A stretch of DNA of 64,000 nucleotides from Sulfurovaceae bacterium (GTDB lineage: Bacteria > Campylobacterota > Campylobacteria > Campylobacterales > Sulfurovaceae): contig JAQTLE010000002.1 of NCBI GenBank assembly GCA_028715055.1, forward strand, positions 248,001 through 312,000. The letters are read 5' to 3'. The translations under genes were made by a program, and so were the position numbers. Below, one piece after another: positions 16,833-26,391 of the stretch. The notes under the pieces are model-generated. The model was not told where the DNA came from, ran no database searches, and saw only the letters and a program-made list of their open reading frames with translations. The stretch's first letter is position 1. Each line of letters begins with the position of its first letter.

Positions 16833-17408
16833 TTAGTTATTTGCAGATGTTGCTTTTGACGCTGTTTCTAATTTTTCCAATAAATGTTTATAGTTGTCAA
16901 GGTTTTGAAAGCCTTTTTCATAACGCCATCTTAATATAAACTCGATGATACTGTGTTTTTTTGAAATATTGAGCTCATTGCCTTTGCCGAAATATCCCAA
17001 AGATATATTTTTAGCTTTTTTCTTTTCGCTATCACCATCTGATTCATAGCTTATGGCAATAATTTGTATATATTTTCCATCTCTCACTTCGCCAAAATCA
17101 TCATCCTTGAGTCCGATTCCGGCTAGATTCATAGCTTTATATGAAAAAATATCATCAAATTTTGAACACTTCTCATTAATTTTAAGTTCATTAAAAAGCA
17201 TAGTTAAGCGCTGCATATTATATGATCTATTTTCTTTGTCTTCCGCAATAACACCGCTTTCAGATTGTAAATTTGGATTTTTTTCAATAACATTAGTAGC
17301 AATAGCGTGCTGTTCTGCAAAATCATCATCAAATAATGATTCTTTGACATTTAACTTTTCTTCGAGTTTGCCGCTAAGAGCTTTTAGCCTATCCAAGCTA
17401 CTAGACAT
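16833..17408 (-). CDS. Hypothetical protein
   Basis: A 191-residue soluble protein. The N-terminal 30 residues look helical, the middle is acidic (DDDFGEVRDGKYIQIIAISYES), and the C-terminus contains IIEFILRWRYEKGF. No domain or catalytic motif was recognised. It lies upstream of the helicase gene on the same strand, separated by about 50 bases, and is divergent from murA. Confidence 0.75.
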   Translation of the reverse strand: MSSSLDRLKALSGKLEEKLNVKESLFDDDFAEQHAIATNVIEKNPNLQSESGVIAEDKENRSYNMQRLTMLFNELKINEKCSKFDDIFSYKAMNLAGIGLKDDDFGEVRDGKYIQIIAISYESDGDSEKKKAKNISLGYFGKGNELNISKKHSIIEFILRWRYEKGFQNLDNYKHLLEKLETASKATSANN

Positions 17409-17570
17409 TATTGACCCTTTTTATTTGATATTAATGTATTATAAGACATATTTTCTAATATTTTTATAAAATTCTGAAAAATTATATGTAAAAATATTAA
17501 TCATATATATGACAAATAAGTGCTTAATGATATTTGAGATATAATTATTAAACAAAAAAAGGAAGTGGGC

Positions 17571-18836
17571 ATGGATTACTTGGAGATAGAAGGCGGAACA
17601 AAATTAAGTGGTAATGTAATTATAAGTGGCGCCAAAAACTCTGCATTACCTGTAATTGCGGCTACAATATTAAGCGACAAGCCTATTACGTTGACAAATC
17701 TTCCAAATGTAGTTGATATAAGAACACTTCTTAAACTTCTTACTATGCTAGGTGGTGAGGTCGAACATAATAATACCGTTGCACATATCAACAATTGCCA
17801 TATCAATAACACAAAAGCCGTCTATGAAATAGTATCACAAATGAGAGCTTCTATATTGGTACTTGGCCCATTACTTGCTAGATTTAAAGTTTGTGAAGTA
17901 AGTTTACCAGGAGGTTGTGCGATAGGTCAGCGCCCTATTGATATGCATCTTAAAGCATTAGAAACTATGGGAGCCCATATTGAAATAAAAGGTGGTTATG
18001 TTAGAGCTGAAGCTCCAAATGGACTTCAAGGTGCAAAAATAGTATTTGACAAAATTACAGTAGGCGGCACTGAAAATATTTTAATGGCTGCTGCACTTGC
18101 CAAAGGAACTACAACAATAGTAAATGCTGCTAAAGAGCCTGAAATTGTACAGTTATGCGAAATGCTTGAAAGTGCCGGCGTAAAAATCGAAGGCATAGGC
18201 ACTAGCGAGATCATTATAGAAGGAACTGACGGCAAACCTTTGGAGTTCAAAACTACAGAGATCATCCCAGATCGTATAGAAGCCGGCACATATCTATGTG
18301 CTGCTGCCATCACACATTCTACTATCACATTAGAAAATGCTAACTCAAATCACCTGCAAGCTGTAATAGATAAACTTGAATCTATGGGCTGCAAATGCGA
18401 ATCGACAGAAACTACAATAACTATACATGGACCTGAAAAATTAAAACCGGTTCATATAATTACAACAGAATATCCTGGATTTCCTACAGACATGCAAGCT
18501 CAATTTATGGCAATAGCAGCTATTGCCGATGGAGAGAGCATAATAGAAGAAAGATTGTTTGAGAATCGATTTATGCATGTAAGTGAACTTAATCGCTTAG
18601 GGGCTGATATTTGGCTAAAAGGAAATTTGGCTGCTGTACATGGGGTAGAAAAACTTTATGGAGCAGATGTTATGGCAACTGACTTAAGAGCAAGTTCTGC
18701 TCTAGTGCTTGGCGCATTAGTCGCCGAAGGTATTACTAGGGTAAGACGCATATATCATCTTGATAGAGGATATGACAATTTAGAAGGCAAACTATCCAAA
18801 CTTGGAGCTAAAATCACTCGCAAAAAGGATGAATAA
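17571..18836 (+). CDS. murA: UDP-N-acetylglucosamine 1-carboxyvinyltransferase
   Basis: A 421-residue MurA, first committed enzyme of peptidoglycan synthesis, transferring enolpyruvate from PEP to UDP-GlcNAc. ATG 17571 is chosen over GTG 17565 because AAGGA lies seven bases before the ATG but only one before the GTG. Visible residues are [10 protein letters not shown] with Lys22, the catalytic loop [10 protein letters not shown] with Cys116, and [10 protein letters not shown]. The Cys loop predicts fosfomycin sensitivity at this enzyme. The CYTH gene follows with no gap. Confidence 0.96.
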   Translation: MDYLEIEGGTKLSGNVIISGAKNSALPVIAATILSDKPITLTNLPNVVDIRTLLKLLTMLGGEVEHNNTVAHINNCHINNTKAVYEIVSQMRASILVLGPLLARFKVCEVSLPGGCAIGQRPIDMHLKALETMGAHIEIKGGYVRAEAPNGLQGAKIVFDKITVGGTENILMAAALAKGTTTIVNAAKEPEIVQLCEMLESAGVKIEGIGTSEIIIEGTDGKPLEFKTTEIIPDRIEAGTYLCAAAITHSTITLENANSNHLQAVIDKLESMGCKCESTETTITIHGPEKLKPVHIITTEYPGFPTDMQAQFMAIAAIADGESIIEERLFENRFMHVSELNRLGADIWLKGNLAAVHGVEKLYGADVMATDLRASSALVLGALVAEGITRVRRIYHLDRGYDNLEGKLSKLGAKITRKKDE

Positions 18837-19298
18837 TTGGGTGTTGAGATAGAGAAAAAATTTCTTGTAGATATAAATAAGCTTCCGCCATTATTGAATG
18901 GCAAAAAACTACTACAAGGTTATCTTGTGCACCGTACTCCGAGTATTCGTATCCGTACCAGTGACGATGAAGCATTTTTGACCATCAAAGGAGATTCATT
19001 TAATGGGATTACCAGGTCAGAATTTGAATACTCTATCCCATATACTGATGCACTTGAACTTCTAAAGCAATGCAAAGGCTTGCTCATATCCAAAATGCGT
19101 TATGAGATAACACATGAAGATAATTTATGGGAGCTGGATATATTTGAAAACGAAAACAGTGGGCTTATAGTAGCAGAAATAGAACTGACAAGTGAAGATG
19201 AAAAGTTTGTGCTGCCAGACTGGGTAACAATAGAAGTATCAAATGACTCTCGATATACTAACGCTTCGCTTTCACAACTGCCCTACTCACAATGGTAA
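18837..19298 (+). CDS. CYTH domain protein (triphosphate-binding)
   Basis: A 153-residue CYTH protein starting at TTG directly after the murA stop. The signature EIEKKFLV is at the N-terminus; charged strands RIRTSDDEAFLTIK, EFEYSIPY, KMRYEI and ELDIFE supply the alternating basic and acidic residues of the triphosphate tunnel. Family members hydrolyse inorganic triphosphate or thiamine triphosphate, or make cAMP; a phosphatase is more likely than a cyclase, but this is inference. Translation is probably coupled to murA. Confidence 0.88.
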   Translation: MGVEIEKKFLVDINKLPPLLNGKKLLQGYLVHRTPSIRIRTSDDEAFLTIKGDSFNGITRSEFEYSIPYTDALELLKQCKGLLISKMRYEITHEDNLWELDIFENENSGLIVAEIELTSEDEKFVLPDWVTIEVSNDSRYTNASLSQLPYSQW

Positions 19299-19324
19299 AA
19301 AACATAAAATATTTAAAATAGATT

Positions 19325-19461
19325 TTCGAGATATCGCCTTCGGTTTCAAAGCAACGACTCTCCCAGCCTTCGGCGGTCTCTTCGAGACATCGCCTTCGGT
19401 TTCAAAGCAACGACTCTCCCAGCCTTCGGCGGTCTCTTCGAGACATCGCCTTCGGTTTCAA
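19325..19461. repeat. 56-bp tandem repeat, about 2.4 copies
   Basis: Copies start at 19325, 19381 and 19437, each with TTCGAGA(T/C)ATCGCCTTCG; the third is partial. The first two differ by one base. Each unit holds GCCTTCGGC, which can fold as a UUCG tetraloop, and GAGAC...GGTCTC at its ends. It lies between the convergent CYTH and truD genes and looks more GC-rich than its surroundings. Confidence 0.9.
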
Positions 19462-19466
19462 GCCTA

Positions 19467-19490
19467 CAAATGTGAAGCAGTTCACATTTG
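19467..19490. terminator. Hairpin between convergent genes
   Basis: A perfect 10-bp stem (CAAATGTGAA, loop GCAG, TTCACATTTG) ends two bases before the truD stop. No T-run follows on either strand, so it may act as a processing or stability hairpin rather than a classical terminator. Confidence 0.5.
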
Positions 19491-19491
19491 C

Positions 19492-20559
19492 TTAACGGCT
19501 CTCACCTCTAAGTACATCCAATACATTTGTGGCATAACACCCTTTCGGAAGAGTAAATCCAAGCTCATAGTGTGCTTTTTCTGGTATATATCTTTTTGTA
19601 ATATCTGTAGCCCATATCCAAGCGTATCTTCTAGCACCTTGTAATGGGATCGGCTCATCAAATGCACTTTCTATAACACCGGCATTTCCACTTGCTCTAG
19701 CAGTTTTCATGCCTGCTACCAGCCCAGTAGGTGATATGTCTCGCTCAGCAAATCTGGATGCTTCATTAACTAAATCCTCAGCATCAAAAAGCCTGCCGTA
19801 AGGATAGTGCATCATTACATCTCCTCTTAGGAGTTTAAAAAAGTTTGATTGCTCTTTTGTACTTTCAAGCGTACCTGCCGGTAATGACAATACGCTCTCG
19901 CTTTCAATTTCGCTATATTTTTGGAGCAACAAGCTAATTTCAATCCTTTTTGAGAGCCAATTATTAAAAAGGTAACTTTGATATGAACCTACCAAAAATT
20001 CCCGCAATTTTCTATCATTGATCTTGAGTTTTTTTTCAATGATTTTTTTGCCATCTTCCCAGTTATTGCCATCAGTTCCAAATCTTTGATTGCCAAAATA
20101 ATTCGGCAGACCATTTTGTTTTATCCATTCTATTCCGGAATCTAGCTTATCCTTTTGTACTCCAAGGACTTTTTTAAGGCGCATCTCAAAACGATTTCCT
20201 TTCAGATGCCCTACTCTTATTTTGTTATTATGTCTAGTAACTTCTAGTGTCTTGATACCGTCATGACTAAAATCTTTTAATTTTTCTTCATATTTGGCAA
20301 GCAGAGATATATGCTGTATGGTCATAGCATTTTTGTCTTTGAGCCCAGCATAACCTATCTCGCTGTGCTTTATGCCCAAATGATTTGCGATAATTGCTAT
20401 CATCTCCCAAGTAGTTAATTCTTTTTTACGAATTTTGAGCACTAAATGCTCACCTTCTCCGCTAAATTCATAAAGTGGTATCTCTTCGACGGTAAAGTCT
20501 CGCGGCGATGAGTTGAAAACAAAATCGTTTTGTATGGAAAGCGGATATAGTAGTTTCAT
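19492..20559 (-). CDS. truD: tRNA pseudouridine(13) synthase
   Basis: A 355-residue TruD. The catalytic motif is YAGLKDKNAMTIQ with the nucleophilic Asp near residue 80; NYFGNQRFG and the TRUD-domain LVGSYQSYLFNNWLS are also typical. It converts U13 of tRNA-Glu to pseudouridine. It is divergent from kup and convergent with the CYTH gene; the 56-bp repeat sits just past its end. Confidence 0.95.
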   Translation of the reverse strand: MKLLYPLSIQNDFVFNSSPRDFTVEEIPLYEFSGEGEHLVLKIRKKELTTWEMIAIIANHLGIKHSEIGYAGLKDKNAMTIQHISLLAKYEEKLKDFSHDGIKTLEVTRHNNKIRVGHLKGNRFEMRLKKVLGVQKDKLDSGIEWIKQNGLPNYFGNQRFGTDGNNWEDGKKIIEKKLKINDRKLREFLVGSYQSYLFNNWLSKRIEISLLLQKYSEIESESVLSLPAGTLESTKEQSNFFKLLRGDVMMHYPYGRLFDAEDLVNEASRFAERDISPTGLVAGMKTARASGNAGVIESAFDEPIPLQGARRYAWIWATDITKRYIPEKAHYELGFTLPKGCYATNVLDVLRGESR

Positions 20560-20741
20560 ATTTCTCTTTTTAAATTATTAATTGCGTATTGTACTAGCTT
20601 TGTGATAAATAGTGAGTAAAAAAATATTCTCTTGTGAGCTGTTTGTATCTTTATAAAAATTTTATATCGTGATAAATATCTTTATATCATTTATACAAAA
20701 TTTGGACTAATATACACTAAGCATATTTTAAAAGGATTTTA

Positions 20742-22565
20742 ATGACATTAAAAGAACGTATAAAGAATGAGATGATGGTCATCAAAGCACTCGGCGTAGT
20801 ATATGGTGATATAGGTACAAGCCCTATTTATACTCTTGCCATTGTTCTTGCACTGATCGCGCCCACAATTGAGAATTTATTTGGTATTTTGTCTTTTGTA
20901 TTTTGGGCTATTACAATATTGGTAACCATACAATATGCGTGGCTGGCTACCAGCCTCAGTAAAAAAGGAGAGGGAGGAACGGTTGTATTAGTACAGATAC
21001 TGCAGCCATATCTCAAAAATGCTAAAGCGGTTGCTGTTGTTTCAATGTTGGGTTTTCTTGGTCTATCATTAATGATAGGAGACGGCGTCATTACTCCTGC
21101 CATTAGCATACTAAGTGCTGTGGAGGGTATAGTATTGATACCTGGATATGAGAGCACTCCAAAACTAACTCTGCTTTTGATAGCTTCTGCTATCGCTTTT
21201 GCTCTTTTTGCAGTACAAAAAAAGGGTGTCGAAAAAGTAGCTTCGGCATTTGGACCTATTATGGTAATATGGTTTTTGGTATTAGGTGGCATTGGATTAT
21301 ATTACGTAAGTCAAGATTTTTCTATTTTTAAAGCCATAAATCCAATGTTTGCCATTAATTTTACTATTGAGCATCCTTTTATTACTTTTGTTATGTTAGC
21401 CGATGTTATTTTGGCGACTACCGGAGGGGAGGCACTTTATGCAGACATGGGGCATTTGGGTCGTTTGCCTATCTTAAAGGGTTGGCTATTTGCTTTTACG
21501 ACTTTGATTTTAAGCTATTATGGACAAGGTGCTTTTGTGCTATCTCATCCAAGTGCAATTAGTAGCCCGCTATTTGAAATGACAAAAGATTTTTCTATAG
21601 CTTTGTATGTTCCATTTTTGATTTTAGCCATCATGGCAACCATAATCGCTTCGCAAGCAATGATCAGTGGGATCTTCTCTGTTTTGTATCAAGCCATGAC
21701 TACTCGTATATTTCCACACTTCAAGGTCGACTATACATCACATCAACTTAGATCACAAATATATGTAGGTTCTATAAATTGGTTTTTGTTTGCATGTGTT
21801 ATTATTATGCTTTTTGTATTTAGAGAATCTGGCAAACTAGCCGCTGCTTATGGACTTGCTGTTGCTGGAGCTATGAGTATTACTGGTATTTTGATGAGTA
21901 TGATATTTGCTTACAAAAAAGAAAGAATCAAAATGCTCTTTGCTGTGATTTCTGGAACAACAAGTTTTGTATTTTTTCTATCTTGCTTGTTGAAAATACC
22001 GCATGGCGGATATTGGTCTTTGCTAATAGCTTCTATCCCATTGGGGCTTATTATCATCTATACACAGGGACAAAAACATCTTTATGCTTCATTATCCCCG
22101 ATACCAAAAGATACGTTTTTGCTAGAGTATAATGAAAAATATCAGCAAGATACGCGCATAAAAGGTGTAGCACTGTTTTTCGCTAGACGAGCTGTGGACA
22201 GCGTCCCGGGATATATCGCCAAAACTATGTTTCAAAATGGCATTATCTATGAGAGAAATATTATTGTTAGCCTTAGATCGTCCAATGACCCACTGGGAAT
22301 TACAAGTAATCTTTTACCTTTAGGCGATGGGATTGAATTTCTTGTAATAAATGCAGGATATATGGAGGTATTAAATATAGAAAAGATACTTAAACAAAAA
22401 GGTATCAATGAGAGAACTATTTTTTATGGTGACGAAGAAATAATCTCTAGCAAATTCCATTGGAAACTATATGCTTTTATCAAAGATGCATCCCCTACTT
22501 TTGCTAGTTTTTATAATTTTCCAAACGAAAAACTAATCGGTGTTGCTCATAGGGTTGAAATCTAA
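20742..22565 (+). CDS. kup: KUP potassium transporter
   Basis: A 607-residue KUP/HAK transporter with the family N-terminus ALGVVYGDIGTSPIYTL, about twelve membrane segments in the first 430 residues and a C-terminal cytoplasmic domain. The TTGGEALYADMGHLGR motif near residue 227 is diagnostic. It imports K+, probably with protons. It starts what looks like an operon with a DUF1566 protein and a KdpD/KdpE-like pair, suggesting that potassium or osmotic state is the signal. Confidence 0.96.
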   Translation: MTLKERIKNEMMVIKALGVVYGDIGTSPIYTLAIVLALIAPTIENLFGILSFVFWAITILVTIQYAWLATSLSKKGEGGTVVLVQILQPYLKNAKAVAVVSMLGFLGLSLMIGDGVITPAISILSAVEGIVLIPGYESTPKLTLLLIASAIAFALFAVQKKGVEKVASAFGPIMVIWFLVLGGIGLYYVSQDFSIFKAINPMFAINFTIEHPFITFVMLADVILATTGGEALYADMGHLGRLPILKGWLFAFTTLILSYYGQGAFVLSHPSAISSPLFEMTKDFSIALYVPFLILAIMATIIASQAMISGIFSVLYQAMTTRIFPHFKVDYTSHQLRSQIYVGSINWFLFACVIIMLFVFRESGKLAAAYGLAVAGAMSITGILMSMIFAYKKERIKMLFAVISGTTSFVFFLSCLLKIPHGGYWSLLIASIPLGLIIIYTQGQKHLYASLSPIPKDTFLLEYNEKYQQDTRIKGVALFFARRAVDSVPGYIAKTMFQNGIIYERNIIVSLRSSNDPLGITSNLLPLGDGIEFLVINAGYMEVLNIEKILKQKGINERTIFYGDEEIISSKFHWKLYAFIKDASPTFASFYNFPNEKLIGVAHRVEI

Positions 22566-22574
22566 GGAAAAAAT

Positions 22575-22973
22575 ATGAAAATATTACTTGCTATCACTAT
22601 AGTGGCACTCAGCATATTGAGTGCTTCTGGAAATACGAAACAAAATATTCACTCCAAACAATTAATGTGGCAGGATGCCCCTCTAAATGCGCTATATAAA
22701 ATGAGCTTCAAAAGAGCACTTGCTTATTGTGATACACTCCAATACGATAAGCTCACCGATTGGAGATTACCTAATTCTAATGAACTTATATCTACTGTTA
22801 ATACAAATAGAATTCCTACAATAAAGTCAACTTTTAATTATAGTAGTGTAGGATGTTATTGGAGTTATACAAAAGGTCAGATAGGAAGTGTGAATTTTCA
22901 AGAAGCAACAATAAGAAATAATATCAAATATATCGAACAAGAATGTTTTGTTCGCTGTGTTCGTGATAAATAG
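22575..22973 (+). CDS. Exported DUF1566 (Lcl-C) domain protein
   Basis: A 132-residue protein with a signal peptide (first ~18 residues). The DUF1566 fold shows as LMWQDAP, FKRALAYCDTL, LTDWRLPNSNEL, CYWSYTKG and the C-terminal CFVRCVRDK. Family members are periplasmic or surface domains of unknown role in many Campylobacterota. It sits between kup and the sensor kinase; the next gene starts six bases after its stop. Confidence 0.82.
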   Translation: MKILLAITIVALSILSASGNTKQNIHSKQLMWQDAPLNALYKMSFKRALAYCDTLQYDKLTDWRLPNSNELISTVNTNRIPTIKSTFNYSSVGCYWSYTKGQIGSVNFQEATIRNNIKYIEQECFVRCVRDK

Positions 22974-22979
22974 GACAAG

Positions 22980-23978
22980 ATGTTTTTACAAAGAGCTAAA
23001 TTTTTTCAAAGCCTTGCTTTAACTGCTTTTATTACAATTATTGCGCTTATATTTTTTGACAAAATAAATCTCATCAATACGGCAATGCTCTTTATGATAC
23101 CTATCCTTTTTTCGGCACTCTACAATAAAAGCATAGAAGTTTTTTTCATATCAATAATAGCGGTCTTATTTTTCAATTTTCTTTTTATACCGCCAAGATT
23201 CAATCTAGGCGTCCATGACCCAAACTATATTATAAGTTTTTTGATCATGATCGCAACCGGTCAAATGGTATCATCTTTAGCAAAGAAAGCTACAATTAGC
23301 AAAGAACACCAGATGTCACAAAAAATCCAAGATGCTCTTTTGGAGTCGCTTTCTCATGAATTGCGCACACCTCTGGCGGTTATCAAAGGGTGTTCGTCTA
23401 TATTATCGGAGCAAAGGTTAATATTAGATGATAATGAACGTAAAAATATAATAGATACAATTGATGAGAACACAGAGGATATGGAGAAGCATATAGGCAA
23501 TCTAATAAACTCTGCAAAACTTAAAAATGGCATTTTACAACTCAAAAAAGAGTTATGCGACATTGAAGAGATCATAGGCAGCGCTTTGTTAAAAACAGAA
23601 AAAGAGCAAGTTGCTTTTTTGAAAATATTAGACGATATACCGCTAATCTATGCTAATGCTATTTTTATTGAGCAAGCTGTTATCAATCTACTCGATAATG
23701 CATTTAAATACGGTTATAATGTGCTTCTAGAGGTCAAAGAAGAACCAAATGGCATATCAGTTGAAGTTAGTAATAGAGGAGATGTGCTTTCACAGTCTGA
23801 AATATCACAAGCAACAAATGCATTTACACGACTATCAAACTCCAACTCCAAAAGAGGCTTGGGCTTAGGATTGCATGTAGTGAAATTAATAGCTCAAATC
23901 CATAATGGGGCATTAATGCTAAGTAGCAAAAATGATCGTTTTTATGCCAAACTTTTTTTGCCAAAGAGGAATGAATGA
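22980..23978 (+). CDS. KdpD-like sensor histidine kinase lacking the N-terminal KdpD/USP part
   Basis: A 332-residue kinase. The first ~100 residues form four membrane segments of the DUF4118 type found in the middle of KdpD. The dimerisation box ESLSHELRTPLAVIKG carries phospho-acceptor His126. The ATPase domain has NLLDNAFKYG (N box) and RGLGLGLHVVKLIAQ (G box). Full-length KdpD is near 900 residues with cytoplasmic KdpD and USP domains; those are missing. It overlaps the response regulator by four bases (ATGA). Confidence 0.9.
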   Translation: MFLQRAKFFQSLALTAFITIIALIFFDKINLINTAMLFMIPILFSALYNKSIEVFFISIIAVLFFNFLFIPPRFNLGVHDPNYIISFLIMIATGQMVSSLAKKATISKEHQMSQKIQDALLESLSHELRTPLAVIKGCSSILSEQRLILDDNERKNIIDTIDENTEDMEKHIGNLINSAKLKNGILQLKKELCDIEEIIGSALLKTEKEQVAFLKILDDIPLIYANAIFIEQAVINLLDNAFKYGYNVLLEVKEEPNGISVEVSNRGDVLSQSEISQATNAFTRLSNSNSKRGLGLGLHVVKLIAQIHNGALMLSSKNDRFYAKLFLPKRNE

Positions 23979-24655
23979 AACCAAAAATATTAGTCGTTGA
24001 CGATGAAAAATCTATTCAAAAACTCCTTGAACTTACATTAAATATGAGCGGGTATGCAACCATACAGGCATTAACAGCCACAGATGGATTGCATAATGCT
24101 CTAAGTTATAATCCTCAACTTATCTTGCTTGATCTGGGACTTTCGGATATGGATGGCAGAAGATTTTTGCAACAGCTAAGAGAGTGGAGCCAAATTCCGG
24201 TTATTATCCTATCTTCTCACGATAGCGAGGAGACAAAAATAGCTCTTCTTGAAGATGGGGCGGATGATTATGTAACCAAACCTTTTAGTACCGGAGAATT
24301 GCTAGCTCGTATCAAAGCAACTCTTAGAAGACTGGAGACTTCGGATATTGCTTCTCCTATAATACAAAGCGGCAATCTCGTTCTTGATATCACTAATCAT
24401 ACGATATTTTTAGACAATGAAGAACTTAAATGTACTCCAAAAGAGTTTGAACTTTTGAAGCTTTTCATGAAATATAAAGGCAAAGTGCTTACTTATAATT
24501 GGCTTCTAAAAGAGGTATGGGGCATAGGATATCAACAAGAAGTGCATTATCTGAGAATTTTTGTAAAACAATTACGACAAAAAATAGAACCAAATCCATC
24601 TAGACCTTCCCGCATACGAACAGAAACCGGTATAGGATATCGTTTTATAATGTAA
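23975..24655 (+). CDS. KdpE-like OmpR-family response regulator
   Basis: A 226-residue regulator. Receiver residues are Asp9/Asp10 in VVDDEKS, phospho-acceptor Asp53 in LLDLGLSDMDG and Lys102 in VTKPF. The C-terminal winged helix has LKCTPKEFELLKLF and HYLRIFVKQLRQKIE, like KdpE. It is translationally coupled to the kinase. No kdpFABC genes are in view, so the target is probably another gene, possibly kup. Confidence 0.92.
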   Translation: MKPKILVVDDEKSIQKLLELTLNMSGYATIQALTATDGLHNALSYNPQLILLDLGLSDMDGRRFLQQLREWSQIPVIILSSHDSEETKIALLEDGADDYVTKPFSTGELLARIKATLRRLETSDIASPIIQSGNLVLDITNHTIFLDNEELKCTPKEFELLKLFMKYKGKVLTYNWLLKEVWGIGYQQEVHYLRIFVKQLRQKIEPNPSRPSRIRTETGIGYRFIM

Positions 24656-24819
24656 AAATTCAAAAAAATAATAAGTACAAAAACTACTTATAAATTATTA
24701 AATAATTCTCTCAAAGCACCTTAAATAAGCATTAAAAAGATCATCCAAAAACTTTAAAAACGTTAACTTTTAGCAAATTACCATATAATTACATAGATTT
24801 AAGCCTTACAGGAGAAAAA

Positions 24820-26127
24820 ATGCTCAGATTTGCCCCATCGCCGACAGGTGATATGCATATCGGTAACTTACGAGTGGCCATTATTAATTATATTGTTGCC
24901 ATGCAAAGAAATACAAATTTTGTAGTTCGCATAGAAGATACAGATAAAGAAAGAAATATAGAAGGCAAGGATGCTGAAATATTACAAATATTAGAAAAGT
25001 TTTCCTTGCCATACAGTCAACTTTTTTATCAAAGTGCCAATCTTCATATTCACCAAAATCTAGCGATTAAACTTTTGGAAGAAAATAAAGCCTTCATATG
25101 TACATGCACTCCCGAAGATCTTGAAGCAGAGAGGGAAAATGCAAAAAAAGAAGGAAAAGCATATAGATATAGCGGTAAATGTGCAGAGCAATCGCCTGAG
25201 AAAATAGAAGAAATAAAAACAAAAAAAATACCTTTTGTAATTCGTATCAAAAAACCTAATGCACCAATAATACATCATGACATTATCAAAGGGGATTTTA
25301 CAACACAACCAAATGAGGTAGATAGTTTCGTGATCTTACGTAATGACAGTACTCCTACTTATAATTTTGCATGTGCATGTGATGATATGCTTACTAATAT
25401 AGATATGATAATACGCGGCGAGGATCATCTTAGCAATACTCCAAAGCAAATACATATCAAAAATTCACTTGGATATGACAAAGAAACTGAGTATGCTCAT
25501 TTACCGATTATTTTAAATAATGAAAATAAAAAAATGAGCAAAAGAGATGATGCCAGCTCGGTCAAATGGCTGCTAGAGCAAGGATTTTTGCCTGATGCAA
25601 TCTTAAATTATCTACTATTACTTGGCAATAAAACACCAAAAGAAATTTTTACTCTTCCTGAAGCAATATCTTGGTTTAAATTGGAAGATATCTCGAAAAG
25701 TCCGGCCAAATTTGATATAGATAAATTGAGATTTCTTAATCGCGAACATCTAAGACTTATGGATGACAAAACATTTTCTGCCCTATTTGGGTTTAGAGAC
25801 AATGAGCTTGGAAAACTGGCCAAATTATATCTAGAAGAAGCAAGTACGCTTAGCGAGTTGGAACCAAAAATAAAAGCTATTTTCGCTCCGAAAAACTTTG
25901 AAGGCGAGTGGAACAAAGAAATGATTTTGCTGCGTGATATTATTGCAGGGGCTCCGGCAATTGCAACATATGATGAGTTCAAGAACTATCTTATGGAACA
26001 AAGCGGACTCAAAGGCAAATCACTATTTAAACCGCTTAGATTGCTGCTCACCGGCGCAGAACATGGACCAGAGCTTAGCGATCTTTACCCTTATATCAAA
26101 TCATATTTATTGGAGGTTATATCATGA
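24820..26127 (+). CDS. gltX: Glutamyl-tRNA synthetase (GltX2-type paralogue)
   Basis: A 435-residue class I synthetase. HIGH-type motif is APSPTGDMHIGNLR, KMSKS-type is KKMSKRDDA, and VRIEDTDKERN is typical. The gene order gltX-yggT-slt matches the locus of the second GluRS in Helicobacter and Campylobacter, where GltX2 charges Glu onto tRNA-Gln for later amidation by GatCAB. That specificity is inferred from context and the short length. AGGAGA precedes the ATG. Confidence 0.93.
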   Translation: MLRFAPSPTGDMHIGNLRVAIINYIVAMQRNTNFVVRIEDTDKERNIEGKDAEILQILEKFSLPYSQLFYQSANLHIHQNLAIKLLEENKAFICTCTPEDLEAERENAKKEGKAYRYSGKCAEQSPEKIEEIKTKKIPFVIRIKKPNAPIIHHDIIKGDFTTQPNEVDSFVILRNDSTPTYNFACACDDMLTNIDMIIRGEDHLSNTPKQIHIKNSLGYDKETEYAHLPIILNNENKKMSKRDDASSVKWLLEQGFLPDAILNYLLLLGNKTPKEIFTLPEAISWFKLEDISKSPAKFDIDKLRFLNREHLRLMDDKTFSALFGFRDNELGKLAKLYLEEASTLSELEPKIKAIFAPKNFEGEWNKEMILLRDIIAGAPAIATYDEFKNYLMEQSGLKGKSLFKPLRLLLTGAEHGPELSDLYPYIKSYLLEVIS

Positions 26128-26369
26128 TGTTTTTATCAAATCTTATTAATGGACTTATTACTCTTTATATTTGGGTTATAATTATAGTTTCACTTATTAG
26201 TATTATTGCTCCACATGTACAAAATCCGGTAGTTGACGTGTTACACAGAATTACGGATCCTGTTTTTGGCTTTGTAAGGGAAAAAATGCCGTTTGTAGTA
26301 TCAAATGGTATAGATTTCTCTCCGCTGGTTGTTATAATCGGCTTACAAATTATAAGAATAATATTTTAA
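26124..26369 (+). CDS. YggT family membrane protein
   Basis: An 81-residue protein with two hydrophobic segments flanking the YggT signature: VQNPVVDVLHRITDPVFGFVREKMP. Role in the envelope is unclear in general. It overlaps the gltX end by four bases, and slt begins 22 bases later, forming an operon. Confidence 0.87.
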   Translation: MMFLSNLINGLITLYIWVIIIVSLISIIAPHVQNPVVDVLHRITDPVFGFVREKMPFVVSNGIDFSPLVVIIGLQIIRIIF

Positions 26370-26391
26370 GCCGTACGATGGAATTAACTAC

